Assembly: GCA_905250075.1 (NCBI GenBank) | Contig: CAJNOP010000201.1 | Coordinates: 249,174 to 313,173, forward strand | Direction: 5' to 3' | DNA: 64,000 bases | Origin: Rotaria sp. Silwood1 | Taxonomy: Eukaryota > Rotifera > Eurotatoria > Philodinida > Philodinidae | In this document: in pieces, positions 47,901 through 59,299 of the stretch | Numbering within the stretch: the first letter of the stretch is position 1 | Layout of the letters: each line of letters begins with the position of its first letter | Position numbers and translations under genes: made by a program | Notes under the pieces: generated by a model | Database searches by the model: none | What the model was told of the DNA's origin: nothing | Seen by the model: only the letters and a program-made list of their open reading frames with translations

Positions 47901-50410
47901 TTCGAAATAGATGAATGTTAATGAACTAACATCAATAAACATATATAATAACAATCATTATGAACAATTAACATCACAAACACTTCCATTTGATACATAT
48001 TCACCACAAAGTTTACCAAAATCAAATCATAATAATAATAATAATAATAAAACAATCAAGCAAATAATGCCATCATCAAAAAATAGTATAATGAATACGC
48101 CACCACCACCACCAACAACTTTAAGTTATACATCTAGCTCAATAAATAAACCAATATCATCATCATCGACACTTGTAAATCTTCTTCATCAGAAACGTCC
48201 ATTAGCATTATTAGATCAACCTGTATCAAATAATTCATCACCAAAGGAAAAACAAACTACATCGATTAAACAAACAAGAAAACAACCACAGAAAAAAATA
48301 CTAACTAAACAAATTCTATCCGTAAATGATGAGATTCAAGTAAATTTAAATAAAACTTTTGAATTTCTTTTCGTTTTCTTTTTGTCTAAATGAAAATCTT
48401 TTTTCTCTAGCATATGCCAAATCCAACACAAACAATGTTAAATTTTCCTCTAACTCGTAAAGCTAGAATGCAACAACGTTCTCTGACTCGTGCAGTTTCT
48501 CAAGATATACCTATGACTATACCACAACAATATTCTAGTTCAGTATCTTCATTAACTAATCAACCAAGAGCATCAACATCAGCAGATACATCTTTCTTAA
48601 ATAATGATATGGTAATGATTGAAAAATACTTTTTATAAAAAAATTATAAGACAATTATATACATAGAGACTAATGTTTTTCTACTTAGTCACACTCTAGT
48701 CATGCAGGATATTTTATGAGCTCATCAAAAACAAAAAACATGCTACAATTTTGTTCTTTTGTTTTCGTATTGACTTATTTCATTTAGTTCTCATTGAAAG
48801 TTCGTCGAATTCCCGTTGGCTAATAGATGTTCATATATACTGTAGTATTTCAGATTGCAAGGAACAATAATTGGTTTGAATCCTTATGTCAGATTAATGT
48901 GTCCTAGACTGTAAGGACAGGATCTGGAGAATGTGACCGTTTTTTTTTCTGTATAACATGACTCAATATTACAACTATACATTTTCTTACCATATATGGA
49001 GAAATACGACCACCTACGGCTACATACTGAGTAAAACGGAAATAACAGCCGAAATTCGTAAATGGTCATATCTCTCGTTATCGGATTCGAAGAAATACGA
49101 TAGAAGTCCTGACTTATGTCAAACTGTCAGTATACAATCAATTATGATTGTCTACGAACGTGTTTAGTCAAACTGTCAGTATATATATATTTAACATGTT
49201 TTATTTCTAAGCACGAAGCAGACAGAATATGAATGGTGAAAAACTAGGTGGGTGTGGTTTGTGAGTGACGAGATAACCCACATCTCCATCCCTGTTTTCC
49301 ACTATCGTGAGCGCTAGAAAGAATTCTAATAATAATTGGAATAGAGAAAACTTTTTTCAACAAGAATATTATGAAATAAAAATGATTATGAGGTCTCCAA
49401 AGAAAGGAACTCCAGACAATTAACATGCTAGCTTTTCAGCACCTAGAACGACAAAGTAAATGATTCTCTAAAAAATGGGATGTCTCCGAGCTTTTTGCGA
49501 CTTTTTTTTCCAATTTTCTATAGAAAAATCATTTTTGGACCTTAGAATCAAATTGCTGTATAAATTAAATTATATTTACGCGCTTTATAGATAGTTAATA
49601 CTTCCCCATCATCAAGTCCAAATTGTGGACAAAATGCTGAAAGTAAACGTCGTCGAAATATAAAAGTAAATTTTTTTTGTTTTTAAATTGTTTTTCCAAT
49701 GAAAACTGATAATGAATTTTTCTTTAGAATGGTTTTGAAAGTCTTCGTTTGTTAATCCCAGAACTTAGTGATCCATCAAATGCAAAAATAAGTAAAGCAC
49801 AAATGCTTGAATGTAGTAAGTAACCTGTCATATTCTTCTGTCTATTTTATTATTTCTTCTTTTTTTTTTAAATTTTAGCTGCAAATCATATTCAACGTAT
49901 TGTTGAAAGACGTGATAAAATGAAAGAAGAAGTTGATTTATTACAACATGAAAATGAACAATTACAACAAAAAATTTCACAATATCAAACAAGTTTACCT
50001 GTTGATGGTATTCCTATAATACCAGCAACACGACGATCACGTGAAGCATCTAATGCACTTTTTCATGCATATGTTGCTGATCGTACAAAAAAAAATTGGT
50101 GTTTTTATCCATATTCACTTATACTTAAACGTATATTTGATACATTTCAAAATACAGTTACATGTGATTCAACTGAAGAATTTTTACGTTCATTAAATGA
50201 ATGGAAAACAAATTCATTGAATCTTGTACAATTACGTCAGGCAGCATCACAAGCTGTTATTGATATGGGACGAGTAACATCGTTAATTACATGTAAGTTA
50301 CCAAGAAATAAAAAAAAAAGTAACATAACTTATTATTAAATTTTTTTGTTTTAGCACCTGAATGTGTACCGGATGAATGTGTGCGATTAGCGACTAATGA
50401 TAATCAATGA
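44915..50410 (+). CDS. Mondo: Mondo/ChREBP-type bHLH-zip transcription factor
   Basis: Sixteen exons: 44915-45043, 45105-45265, 45330-45436, 45501-45565, 45632-45745, 45808-45988, 46104-46118 (15-base microexon), 46468-46563, 46617-46651, 47682-47849, 47911-48339, 48411-48611, 49591-49665, 49728-49815, 49879-50292 and 50355-50410; phases agree, 777 residues. The N-terminal Mondo conserved region is clear (YSGQFMTSS, then [37 protein letters not shown]); in relatives it senses glucose-6-phosphate and controls nuclear entry. A Pro/Ser/Gln/Asn-rich middle follows. Residues 580-670 are bHLH-zip ([28 protein letters not shown]) and the rest is the dimerisation/cytoplasmic-localisation domain ([19 protein letters not shown]). 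Partner by family knowledge is Mlx. Introns at 46652-47681 and 48612-49590 are about 1 kb; the others are mostly about 60 bp. Confidence 0.93.
49247..49292. repeat. GT/CA hairpin in Mondo intron
   Basis: GGTGGGTGTGG at 49247-49257 is followed after a short spacer by ACCCACATCTCCATCC, an imperfect complement. It lies in the 979-bp intron before the bHLH exons. The same intron also has a 17-base direct repeat, GTCAAACTGTCAGTATA, starting near 49118 and 49168. Confidence 0.5.
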
Positions 50411-52500
50411 TTTTGTTTTTATTTTATATTATTTAGTCTTTCTTGTATTTAGTACTTTTTTTATTACCTATAATGTCTTTATTTTTTCTCTATCCAATAC
50501 AATGCTATTATGATTACCTGTTTGTATAGTATTGATCGTTTGACGGTGTTTTATTTTTTCAAATAGTTGGATGTTGATGAGTAAATGTATTATATAAATA
50601 TGTAAATTCTGCAGTGATTGTTTCTTTTTCTTTCTTTTGAATACAAGATGGAAATTAAAAAAAGAAGAGCGACCCTGCAAATACAGTTATTAATACATGA
50701 CAATTTTCTAAATTAAAGTTTAAGTTTTGTTAGATGTTTAAAGAGTGATTTTGGCGGTTTTTTTAATATGTAAAAGTAACTTCAGCATGAATAAATTGAC
50801 TTACTATGTGTTGCTAATTACCGTTCAAATTGAATAAGATTCAAGGAACACTGTCGAGCTTTCTCGATTGAATAATTTTTGATTTTTTCTGTTCTTAATA
50901 CATGTGGAATTATTTTCTATAGCGTGTCGAAAAGTTCGTAGTAAAAGCAAATATAATTATCTCCTGAAAATTTCAAGGGACTTGATCATTTTTTTTTGTA
51001 ATATGATTAGAAAGGTATGTTCCAAAAACTGAAGTCAAATTAAAGGTTTCAATATATTAAAATAGATTTTAAATTTTTGTATGTATCTGATGATTTAACA
51101 GTTTCAATTACACGTAACACTTTGAACATCGAACCAGAACCGTCGAACTTCACTTTCCAGACGAAGGCTCGAGTTCAAGGTTTACTTTATTGTCGGGTTC
51201 TGAATCACAAAAAAATGAACTCTCGGCTTCCTAAATATGGTAGTGTGGTCTTTGAGTTTTATTTAACATAATTTGATTGAACAACACATGTTAATAATGA
51301 TTCCTATCAACTAAAATGAATACATCCATTATTTTTAAAATATCAAAAAAACAGAGTGCAGTTTTGTTCTTTTCTTATCATAATCTTCGTTTAGCTTTAC
51401 TATTTTTACTTTCGGTAAGTTCTTCAAAACGCTGTTGTTTTCCAACAATATCAACTTTACAAAGGCAGGGCAAATATCTTTACTGTAGAAAGTGAATCTT
51501 ATTTACATGTTGATAGATACGGATGATTGTTGGCAGGTATGATGAATGAAACTTCAAACAGCATACTATTATAGTATGAAAAAGCAATAAGTTGCTTGAG
51601 TAGTATAAAAGACATTTATATGTACTTTTCTGAGTCTACTAGACATACATATATTCCAAAATTAATATATTACTATTTTCAGTGGAAAAATAAAACATCT
51701 TCGCTGAAAAAAAATCCAAACGTACACATTGTTTTGCTTCTTTTGAAAACAAAATTTTTTAACAAACGAAAATGAACAGCTGCCGTTTTTTCAAAGTCAA
51801 AGTACATTCGATTGAGCTGAAACTTTCTGTTAATATTTGAAAGTGTTTAGGGTATCTAATTATTTTTTTGTCACAAAACAGAATGCAGTACTGTTTTTGT
51901 TAGAGTTTTCAAAAAAATCTCCAGCTAATTCACATATCATCACTTATAGAATAGTAATCTATGGTGTGTACGCTCCAGTTTGCTAAAATAGCAAGAGTAC
52001 GAAATTATTAATCAGTTATAATGGAGGTGTTAGGACTGCGAAGAAATCTTGACTGCACAAAGAACAAATGTAAAAGCACTGAATTTGAATTGTATTTATT
52101 CAAGATTTTCCTTAGTATTTTCTATTTTCAAAATGTTTCCATATCTTAGAACTGCTCTGTCATCTTAGCAACGACTGTCTCCGATTATAGTCTACTATCC
52201 TTTGCTGAGCTGTATCTAAAAGAACAAGATTCGGTGTAATGTTATATATGCATAACATCGAACTGAAAACTGCTAGGATCTGGATGGGATGTGGGTGTTC
52301 GCTTAGAAAATACCCACACCGATGCCCATTTGTTTCCACATTTCCCATCGTCGAAATCAAATGACAATGTAAATTGTGGAAAAATAAAAACATTTTTTGT
52401 TTACAAGATCCTAATATTCATAAAATAGATAAGTGTTTTGCTTTGATTTAGAGAATCAATTTTTGATGATCATCATTCATTCACAATCATTCAATTATAG
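50411..52500. other. gene-free stretch
   Basis: 3' flank of Mondo and intergenic AT-rich DNA. Short frames (50468-50680 minus, 51077-51271 plus, 52160-52393 minus) show no domain or splice support. Confidence 0.5.
52284..52329. repeat. GT/CA-armed hairpin
   Basis: ATGGGATGTGGGTGTT (from 52284) and ACCCACACCGATGCCCAT (52312-52329) form a hairpin with an exact GTGGGT/ACCCAC stem and a 15-base loop. It lies about 170 bp before the eRF3 pseudogene. Confidence 0.6.
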
Positions 52501-53126
52501 TATTCATGGACCGCTTCGAACGACTATTGTTGAACGACATAACGTTGATTTTTCTTTTGTTTAAAAAGAGTAACATGTTCCTTATAGGAAAAGAATATTG
52601 TTGTCGTGTTGTTGAGCAATGCATAATAACGTTAAATCGACCACATGTTGAAATTGCATATATTTATTATGAAAACATTGAAACTATTTCTTGTGTTCGT
52701 GATGCAAATGTTCAACTCAAATGACATTATTTTAATTCCTTTTAAAAGAAATTTTACCTGAATTTATTTTATGCGATGCTGGAAGAGCGTTTGACGTGAA
52801 AGCAAAATAAATAATCTATTGAAAAATATATTTATATCTTATAAAATAGGTTATTGTACTTGTACGTAAATTAGCAATATATCTAGGTTATTTTGCTGTT
52901 CTCTACAGTCATGCAACTATTATCAAAGTCCAATTAAAAATATAAATAACATTAATTGAGCAGAAAAACAAGTAAAAAACTTAAGAACATCCGCGTTCTA
53001 TGAAAGAAAATCAAGCAACAGTAGCAAGGCTTCAATTATCACAAGCTGAACATGTTATTTGCATAAAACCGTTCCAACATTTTTGTCCATTTGATCAATT
53101 TACATTACATTATGACGATCGAAGGT
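52501..53126 (+). pseudogene. eRF3 (GSPT)-like fragment, EF-Tu domains II/III
   Basis: Translated pieces in different frames follow the C-terminal half of peptide-release factor eRF3 in order: GPLRTTIVERHNVDF (52506 on), LNRPHVEIAYIYYENIETIS and CVRDANVQLK (about 52640-52722), EILPEFILCDAGRAFD (about 52750-52796), VIVLVRK and GYFAVLYSHATI (about 52853-52930), then NQATVARLQLSQ and PFDQFTLHYDDRR (about 53005-53126). The step from RAFD to VIVLVRK crosses a 57-base GT...AG stretch, so at least one intron is retained and the copy is not from mRNA. Stops and frame shifts break the rest. The GTPase domain and the family end (TIAIGKV) are absent. The nearest alternative is HBS1, but eRF3 fits better (ILPEFILCD, GRAFD). 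Confidence 0.6.
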
Positions 53127-53175
53127 GCGGGTGTAAGTTAAGAGTCAATCCACGCCTATAACCATACACCATCCT
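53127..53175. repeat. GT/CA-armed hairpin at pseudogene end
   Basis: GGTGCGGGTGTAAGT runs directly on from the last recognisable codon of the eRF3 fragment, and a CA-rich arm follows (CCACGCCTATAACCATACAC, CATCCTC). With the hairpin at 52284-52329, telomere-like hairpins stand on both sides of the fragment. Confidence 0.5.
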
Positions 53176-53263
53176 CTTCAGAGTTTATGTATGTCATCGA
53201 TGCAAATTCATATAGATTCATTGCATAGAAAAACTTCGTTCTCAATATATAGATAGTTTACAG

Positions 53264-55894
53264 TTAATAACACAAGATTTCAGATAACGATACGTCATCA
53301 TTTTGAAACTGTTTAGAAATTTTGCAGAAGTCTTTCAGTTTGTTGCATACAAATAAAAATAATGATAGAATACAAAACCCTCCAAAGAGTATAAACAATC
53401 CGATCAATGCTTCAATATCAATTGCAGTAGAAATTGATGATGAATCAGAACATTTCTTTATTTGAAACCATTTTCTTCTTAAATTATCAAGACTACCTGT
53501 TTCTCTTAATGATAATATATTAACATCTAAGTCTTGTCCATATAACCATTGTTTAGGTGTTATAATACCAAATACACTTTTATCAAAACCTTCACCAACC
53601 AATGTTAAATTACAATATACGTTATTAATTACATATTCTGCAGCCCCCGCATCATGAATAGATACATCGATTATATTATTTAATAAACTATCATATATAT
53701 CTTGCTGAGATTTTAATGGATAATAATTTCGATTACCATTAGAGATTTCTCTTAAGTAATATTCTTCCATAGCTGTACCTACACGAATACCAATACGATT
53801 GGAGGATATTTTACCACTTTTAATATCATCAATTCCAGAAATAATATTCTTCGATTTTGATATTGTTAGATCAGATGCTAAGTTTGCAGTGTATGATGCA
53901 ACTAATACTAAACATAAGATATATAAACCAGCAGTTAATAAACGTCCAGCAGGTGTTTTAGGATGAAGACGACCTGCACCGTATCCTACAAGATTACCAA
54001 AAGTATACCAAACACTCATTGCACATAAACCAATTATTCGTTTTTTTTTTAGTATTCGATTGTTTTTTCTCTCTATTAGACAGATTAAAATACTAGTTAA
54101 AATAACAGTACACAAGATCAATAACCAGAGCCTCAGTGAGAATGGTTTCATGAATGTAAAGGGAACGATATCAACGTCGGGACTTTTTCGTATAATAAGA
54201 CGTAAAGAATCATCAAATATTGAATTTGAAAAACCAATCTTTCCTCTTCTTGTCGCAGTAATTGTCACATCACCTACTATTATGTCATACATACGATCTT
54301 CTACTAGTTGTCCTAATGAAGCATAAGTTCGATTCAATGGTATTAATTCAATATTTGGAATAAATTTCATCTTCTTTTGTAAAAGATCAATAAGATCAGG
54401 TATATAACCAATTAATTTTGTTGTATTCTGACCAAATTCATCTATTACGGTATTGATCATTGTAAATGGAACTGCGTGAACTACACCAATTCGTAATTTC
54501 ACACCATCAAGTTTTGCACCACCAGTAGGAGGTACTAACGAACTACCTGACCAGATAATTACATTGGCTTTTGAATATTCTTGCCAACCATCACGATTAG
54601 AATATTTCAATACTGGTACAAAACTCAGTCTATTTGAAAAATTTCGAGAGTTTTGTGCATAATAAAAACTACCATCTATTCGATCTGTTACATTACGATT
54701 AAATTGAATCGGACCAGAAACACCAAGAAATGTCATATTATTAATTGTATCAAAAAGTGATTCGGAGTTGAGAAAATGACGATCAAAACAGAATGAAGAA
54801 TTAACAAATGATATACATGACGAAGAATTATTAGTAGTTTTTAAACAAAATTCTTGCAATGATTGAATCAATAACCAAGTTGCATCAAATGCAAATAATG
54901 CAAAATCATCTACTTTTCCTGACTTAGGGAATGTTTCAGGTTCATATTGTTTCCAAATATTATAGGCTGCATTCAATAATGTTGTATTAATTGATGCATG
55001 AACAAAATTTCCTGATATAGGTTCAACCGTTAGTATTCCAATTGTTTTTTGATGAAATGTTTCATTAGACGAGTTTAATGAAACACTTGAACTTAATATC
55101 CATGTGAAGTGTGGACCAAGTACATCAGAATCAAATGCATTTTGTAAAATTATAGATGTATAACGTGATCCAGCCCATACTACAACAATTCGTGTTGAGC
55201 TACTAGTTAAAACATTTTTCATATTATTTCGTATACGAAGCGTTGCTATATCAAATACTAATGTATCCACAACTGTCAAACCATTATTCATAAATTCTTT
55301 AGTTAATGCTTTTTCACCACCAGATCCATATGCATCATTTTGATAAATAATTATGCATGAAGTCCAATTAAATCGAAGAAATAGTTTTACAATTGCTGTT
55401 GCAGTCGCATTGTCTGAAGGAACTGTACGATAAAAAGCAGGATAAGCATTTCGATCAGATAAATCAGGATCTGTTGCAGCATATGATATAACAGGTATAC
55501 CAACTCTTTCACCAAACTCAGCAATAATAGGAGTTTCTCTTGACAATACTGGACCCACAATACCAACAATGTTGGAAGCAGATGCCGCTTGACATGTACT
55601 ACTGATAGCATTTATTGCTTTTTCATTAGTTTGTGCTACTTGCCATTCTATGAATTGTCCGTCAATTTTTATATTATATTGTTGAGAAAGTAAGACTGCT
55701 GCTTTAAACATAGCACGACAATGACTAGAGAATTCGAAAGATTCAGATGCGTTCATTTTATCTGGAAAAAGGCCTAATAGTTTTATATTGGAAGAGTGTA
55801 ATAATGGCCAACTTGCTTTTACATATTGTTCATTAAGTTGTCCAAATATAAATAGTAAAAACAACCATCGAAGATTACACAACAATATAATCAT
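53264..55894 (-). CDS. ionotropic glutamate receptor with K+-channel-like pore
   Basis: An intronless frame of 876 residues. A hydrophobic N-terminus (MIILLCNLRWLFLLFIFG) is a signal peptide. An LIVBP/ANF-type amino-terminal domain (about 35-420) follows, with IVGIVGPVLSRETP, PVISYAATDPDL and FLRFNWTSCIIIYQNDAYG. The split ligand-binding domain has S1 with TITATRRGKIGFS (Arg 549, the alpha-carboxylate ligand position) and S2 with SIHDAGAAEY (Asp 748, the acid that binds the amino group). The channel comprises M1 (LWLLILCTVILTSILI), a re-entrant pore with NLVGYGAG (GYG at 637-639), M3 with the family gate SYTANLA (667-673), and a C-terminal M4. Most animal AMPA/NMDA receptors lack GYG; it is the potassium-filter signature known from Adineta AvGluR1 and bacterial GluR0. 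It is a plasma-membrane glutamate-gated channel, probably K+-permeable. Confidence 0.92.
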   Translation of the reverse strand: MIILLCNLRWLFLLFIFGQLNEQYVKASWPLLHSSNIKLLGLFPDKMNASESFEFSSHCRAMFKAAVLLSQQYNIKIDGQFIEWQVAQTNEKAINAISSTCQAASASNIVGIVGPVLSRETPIIAEFGERVGIPVISYAATDPDLSDRNAYPAFYRTVPSDNATATAIVKLFLRFNWTSCIIIYQNDAYGSGGEKALTKEFMNNGLTVVDTLVFDIATLRIRNNMKNVLTSSSTRIVVVWAGSRYTSIILQNAFDSDVLGPHFTWILSSSVSLNSSNETFHQKTIGILTVEPISGNFVHASINTTLLNAAYNIWKQYEPETFPKSGKVDDFALFAFDATWLLIQSLQEFCLKTTNNSSSCISFVNSSFCFDRHFLNSESLFDTINNMTFLGVSGPIQFNRNVTDRIDGSFYYAQNSRNFSNRLSFVPVLKYSNRDGWQEYSKANVIIWSGSSLVPPTGGAKLDGVKLRIGVVHAVPFTMINTVIDEFGQNTTKLIGYIPDLIDLLQKKMKFIPNIELIPLNRTYASLGQLVEDRMYDIIVGDVTITATRRGKIGFSNSIFDDSLRLIIRKSPDVDIVPFTFMKPFSLRLWLLILCTVILTSILICLIERKNNRILKKKRIIGLCAMSVWYTFGNLVGYGAGRLHPKTPAGRLLTAGLYILCLVLVASYTANLASDLTISKSKNIISGIDDIKSGKISSNRIGIRVGTAMEEYYLREISNGNRNYYPLKSQQDIYDSLLNNIIDVSIHDAGAAEYVINNVYCNLTLVGEGFDKSVFGIITPKQWLYGQDLDVNILSLRETGSLDNLRRKWFQIKKCSDSSSISTAIDIEALIGLFILFGGFCILSLFLFVCNKLKDFCKISKQFQNDDVSLSEILCY

Positions 55895-56394
55895 TATTTG
55901 ATTTAAACGCAGATAGATTAATTGAATTGAATGTATGAGAAGACGAATTATACTAAAATTTAAACAAGATTAGGACAATTAAATTAAGTTATTTGATGAA
56001 TAACTAGCGTATCATTATCGATAAAAACAAATTAAAAAATAGGTTTCATATTAAAAGAAATATAATGTGCTATATTTTTTGAGACAGACATCAAACTTTA
56101 TCATCATACTATCCAGAAACGAATACGAATTGAGAACTTCTGATTTGGAATCGATCTAACACATTCTCGAAAATCATAAATCGGTTCTATTCTATATAAT
56201 TTTACAAAAATCAATTCGATTCAATTAGAAGAAGGAAGACCATAAAACTAGAAACTGGGATATTTGAAACTTACTTCAGTTCGATGATATATTGTTACCT
56301 TTTATTAATTTATTTTCTTAGTAAACTAATCAATTGAAATTAAAAAATGACTAGTAAAGTAAAAGCAAAGTACCACTATTTATTCTGCTGGTAA

Positions 56395-56530
56395 TTATGC
56401 GGTTGGAAATTTCCAATTGGTAAAAATATTGACATAATGATCGTATTATGTCATTTCGATACGTTCTACATTAATGAGCATGAATCAGAAAAAATTATTA
56501 TGCGGCTGGAATTTTCCAACTTGTACAAAC
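56395..56530. promoter_or_regulatory. direct repeat with kappaB-like palindromes
   Basis: TTATGCGG followed by TTGGAAATTTCCAA at 56395 recurs 103 bp later as TTATGCGG followed by CTGGAATTTTCCAA. The cores GGAAATTTCC (56405-56414) and GGAATTTTCC (56508-56517) both fit the NF-kappaB consensus GGRNNYYYCC. They lie 510-620 bp upstream of the iGluR start codon. Confidence 0.4.
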
Positions 56531-59217
56531 GATATGCATGTATGATAATTTTCGTCATGAATCGTACGCGAAATTCCAGTTCTGTTGACATCAAGTATAT
56601 GAGTTGAGTTCTCTATGAGTCATAGTAGTCCAATCAAAACATGATATTTTGATTAGTGTTTATATAGATAATTTGTTCGATACGCATCACATGGTTGTCA
56701 TAGCTTGTTCTTATAACATGGATTGTTTTGACCTTTTACTGATTTTACACACCATCCCAACTTTAGTGAAGATTGTTCGCTAATATTTATGAACAACTAA
56801 GAAAAAACCTAGCAAAACTCATAGCTGTATTAAAATTCTTCTATGTAAACTTGTAATCTAGACGACAAGATATTCAGAGAAAAAAAAACCAAAATTGTTG
56901 GTTTTTTTACAAACACATGCTCTTTTTAAGAAAATATCTATCGTAATCTAAGTCGGCTGATATCTTAGTTTTTATTTTCAAAAAAAATCAGGTTTACAGA
57001 GTAGATTTTTCAAAACTTTACACCAAACAAATATTAGTTCTTGCCAGTTGGGTTTGAATTCGGGCTCAAATTCTCATTTTTAATAATCCATTTTTATTTT
57101 CACAGATGTTCAGTTAGTTTTTAAGATAGTACCAATCGAGAGAGAGAGAGACTGTGTATTACCGATCAATAGATCTGTATTTTATGATTGAAAGAAACAA
57201 GAGATTATGTCCATAAAAAAAAAGTATAAATGTAATATGAAATTACAAACTCCAAAATTCAGCATTGCTGCATTTTTTTTTCTAGTTTAAATGTTAAAGA
57301 AAATCTATCTCAAAAACTTATCTAATCAATCTCTGATTTTGTTTCGTTGTTGTTGAATTATTATTAATTAAATATTTTTCAGATGGTAAGAAGTAGATTT
57401 AATAATTGGAACGGAGTTGTTGTTAAATTATAAAAAATTTCAATAACTTAATTTGCCTGTTGATACATACACAAAAGTAAAAACATACAATCGTATGTTC
57501 TTCTACTACTACAATTTGTAACTGATCATACACTATTCAAGTTAGTACTAGTACTCCGTACGCATTAGATAAATAGGGAAGTGAGCAACATCAATATGTT
57601 ACTTACTTCCCATTTCATGATAGACACCCTTCCAATGAAAATATGTATTACGCGAGACTGCAGAAAAGAAAAAGAAAATTTATTACACTGTACGAAAAAA
57701 GAACCATTCACTTCAATCTTGTTATACGTTTCAAAAGAAAGTGAAGACAGTTAACCAGAACACATCAGTATTTTTGCCTACTTTTTCTAGAAGTCATGAT
57801 CGATGGGTGTGGGTGATATTGCGCAGATGACGAAAATAATAGAAAATTATCAGCCGATAAAAATAGACCATTTTCATTTTCAGTTGGTGATATAAAGTTC
57901 GTGTGTATCTTTTCAATTGTTTGGTACATGTATGACGACATATGCCGTCGTACACGTATTTACCTTTATTAAGAAGTATTAAATGAAAATGTGAAAAAAA
58001 TTACTTAATTTAGTTCAGGGTTCATACAAAAACAGTCATTATTTGAACTTATATTTTGCTGGTTAATAGAGATTGTAATATATATGAAATTTTTTTGTGA
58101 AAACAATGATCTTCACAAATCTCAGAAGAGAAATATTTTCATAATTTGATAGTTTCTTTAGAACATCATCTTATTTATGATTGATCGCAGTAAGAATACC
58201 GTTCACATATGAGTAAATACTCTTATATGGATCAATTATGTTTCTTCAGATGTTCTTTTTGAGTTCAGTCGAACTGTTTGATATACTTTTCAAACATAAA
58301 TATAGTGGATCTATCATTCGTTTCGACTATAAAAGGAGAAAAAAACTAGACCAGAACATTTATATATCTGATTGATAACTCAGAAGTGACTGATTTTTCC
58401 GCTATAAATAACTATATATACAAAGTGAGTTTGGATGAAAATTCGCAGATTATGACAGCGCTTCTTTTTTTCGAGATTTAAAAAAAACACATTGTTATTT
58501 CCCTCATTTTGGAATCTAAATTACGCTTCGACAAAATTTATCACATACAGTGCTCGTTGTTGAAGCAGTTTTTGACAAGTAATTTTCCGACAGCGCATAT
58601 TATTTCCTATAGCATTGCTTCACAGCATAATGAATAAAAAAATAGTGAGATAATAATAGATTGATACGATAAACAGGAACTTTCCTCACATGTAGGTCTT
58701 CTCTTCTACACGAAAAAATAACATTCAAGAAAACAGATTAGTTTAATTATTCTTTGTGCGAAATTTTAGGAATGAACTTAAAGTGCACAGTTGTCAAATC
58801 GTATCCGTGAGCCTTTGTCGATTGATTTAACTTAAGAATCCAAAGAGTTCTCTCGATTAGACTGTATCAGTAGCATAGCAAAATTTTTCCGACGAAATTA
58901 TAGATAGAAATTAAAGTTCAGAAAGTATCTCAGATAATTCTTCGTAAAGAACTTCTCAAAAGTCATCTTCGGAATCAGGAATAAAGAAGTTCATAATCGT
59001 CGTGAAGATATTTCATCAAGAAGCATGCTATGCTGGCTCCCTCTTTTATTACACCTCGTTATAAAATCTGTCGTAGCTGGTTTCTAAGCAATGACGCTGC
59101 ACTGCACAATATGCTTGGTGCGCCGTCCAATGTTCGTTCTGTGCATGTAGATGACTAATCAAATAATCGTTCTGTTTCGTTCGATGCCTAGCCTAAGTTT
59201 CGTCATTCCCTGCTGCA

Positions 59218-59225
59218 TGACGTCA
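59218..59225. promoter_or_regulatory. full CRE palindrome
   Basis: TGACGTCA, the full-length CREB/ATF site, lies 67 bp upstream of the probable TATA box of the 14-3-3 gene. Confidence 0.5.
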
Positions 59226-59291
59226 CGCACGAACAAACATTAGCGAAATATAACAGAGAAAGCGAGCAGAGAGAAAGAACAGGAAGAAATG

Positions 59292-59299
59292 TATAAATA
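59292..59299 (+). promoter_or_regulatory. TATA box of the 14-3-3 gene
   Basis: TATAAATA, 218 bp before the 14-3-3 start codon, in a promoter that is less AT-rich than its surroundings. Transcription would begin near 59325, leaving a 5' UTR of about 190 bases. Confidence 0.55.

Noticed and set aside
57121-57145. GA microsatellite
   Set aside because: A short simple repeat of a kind expected in any large AT-rich intergenic region.
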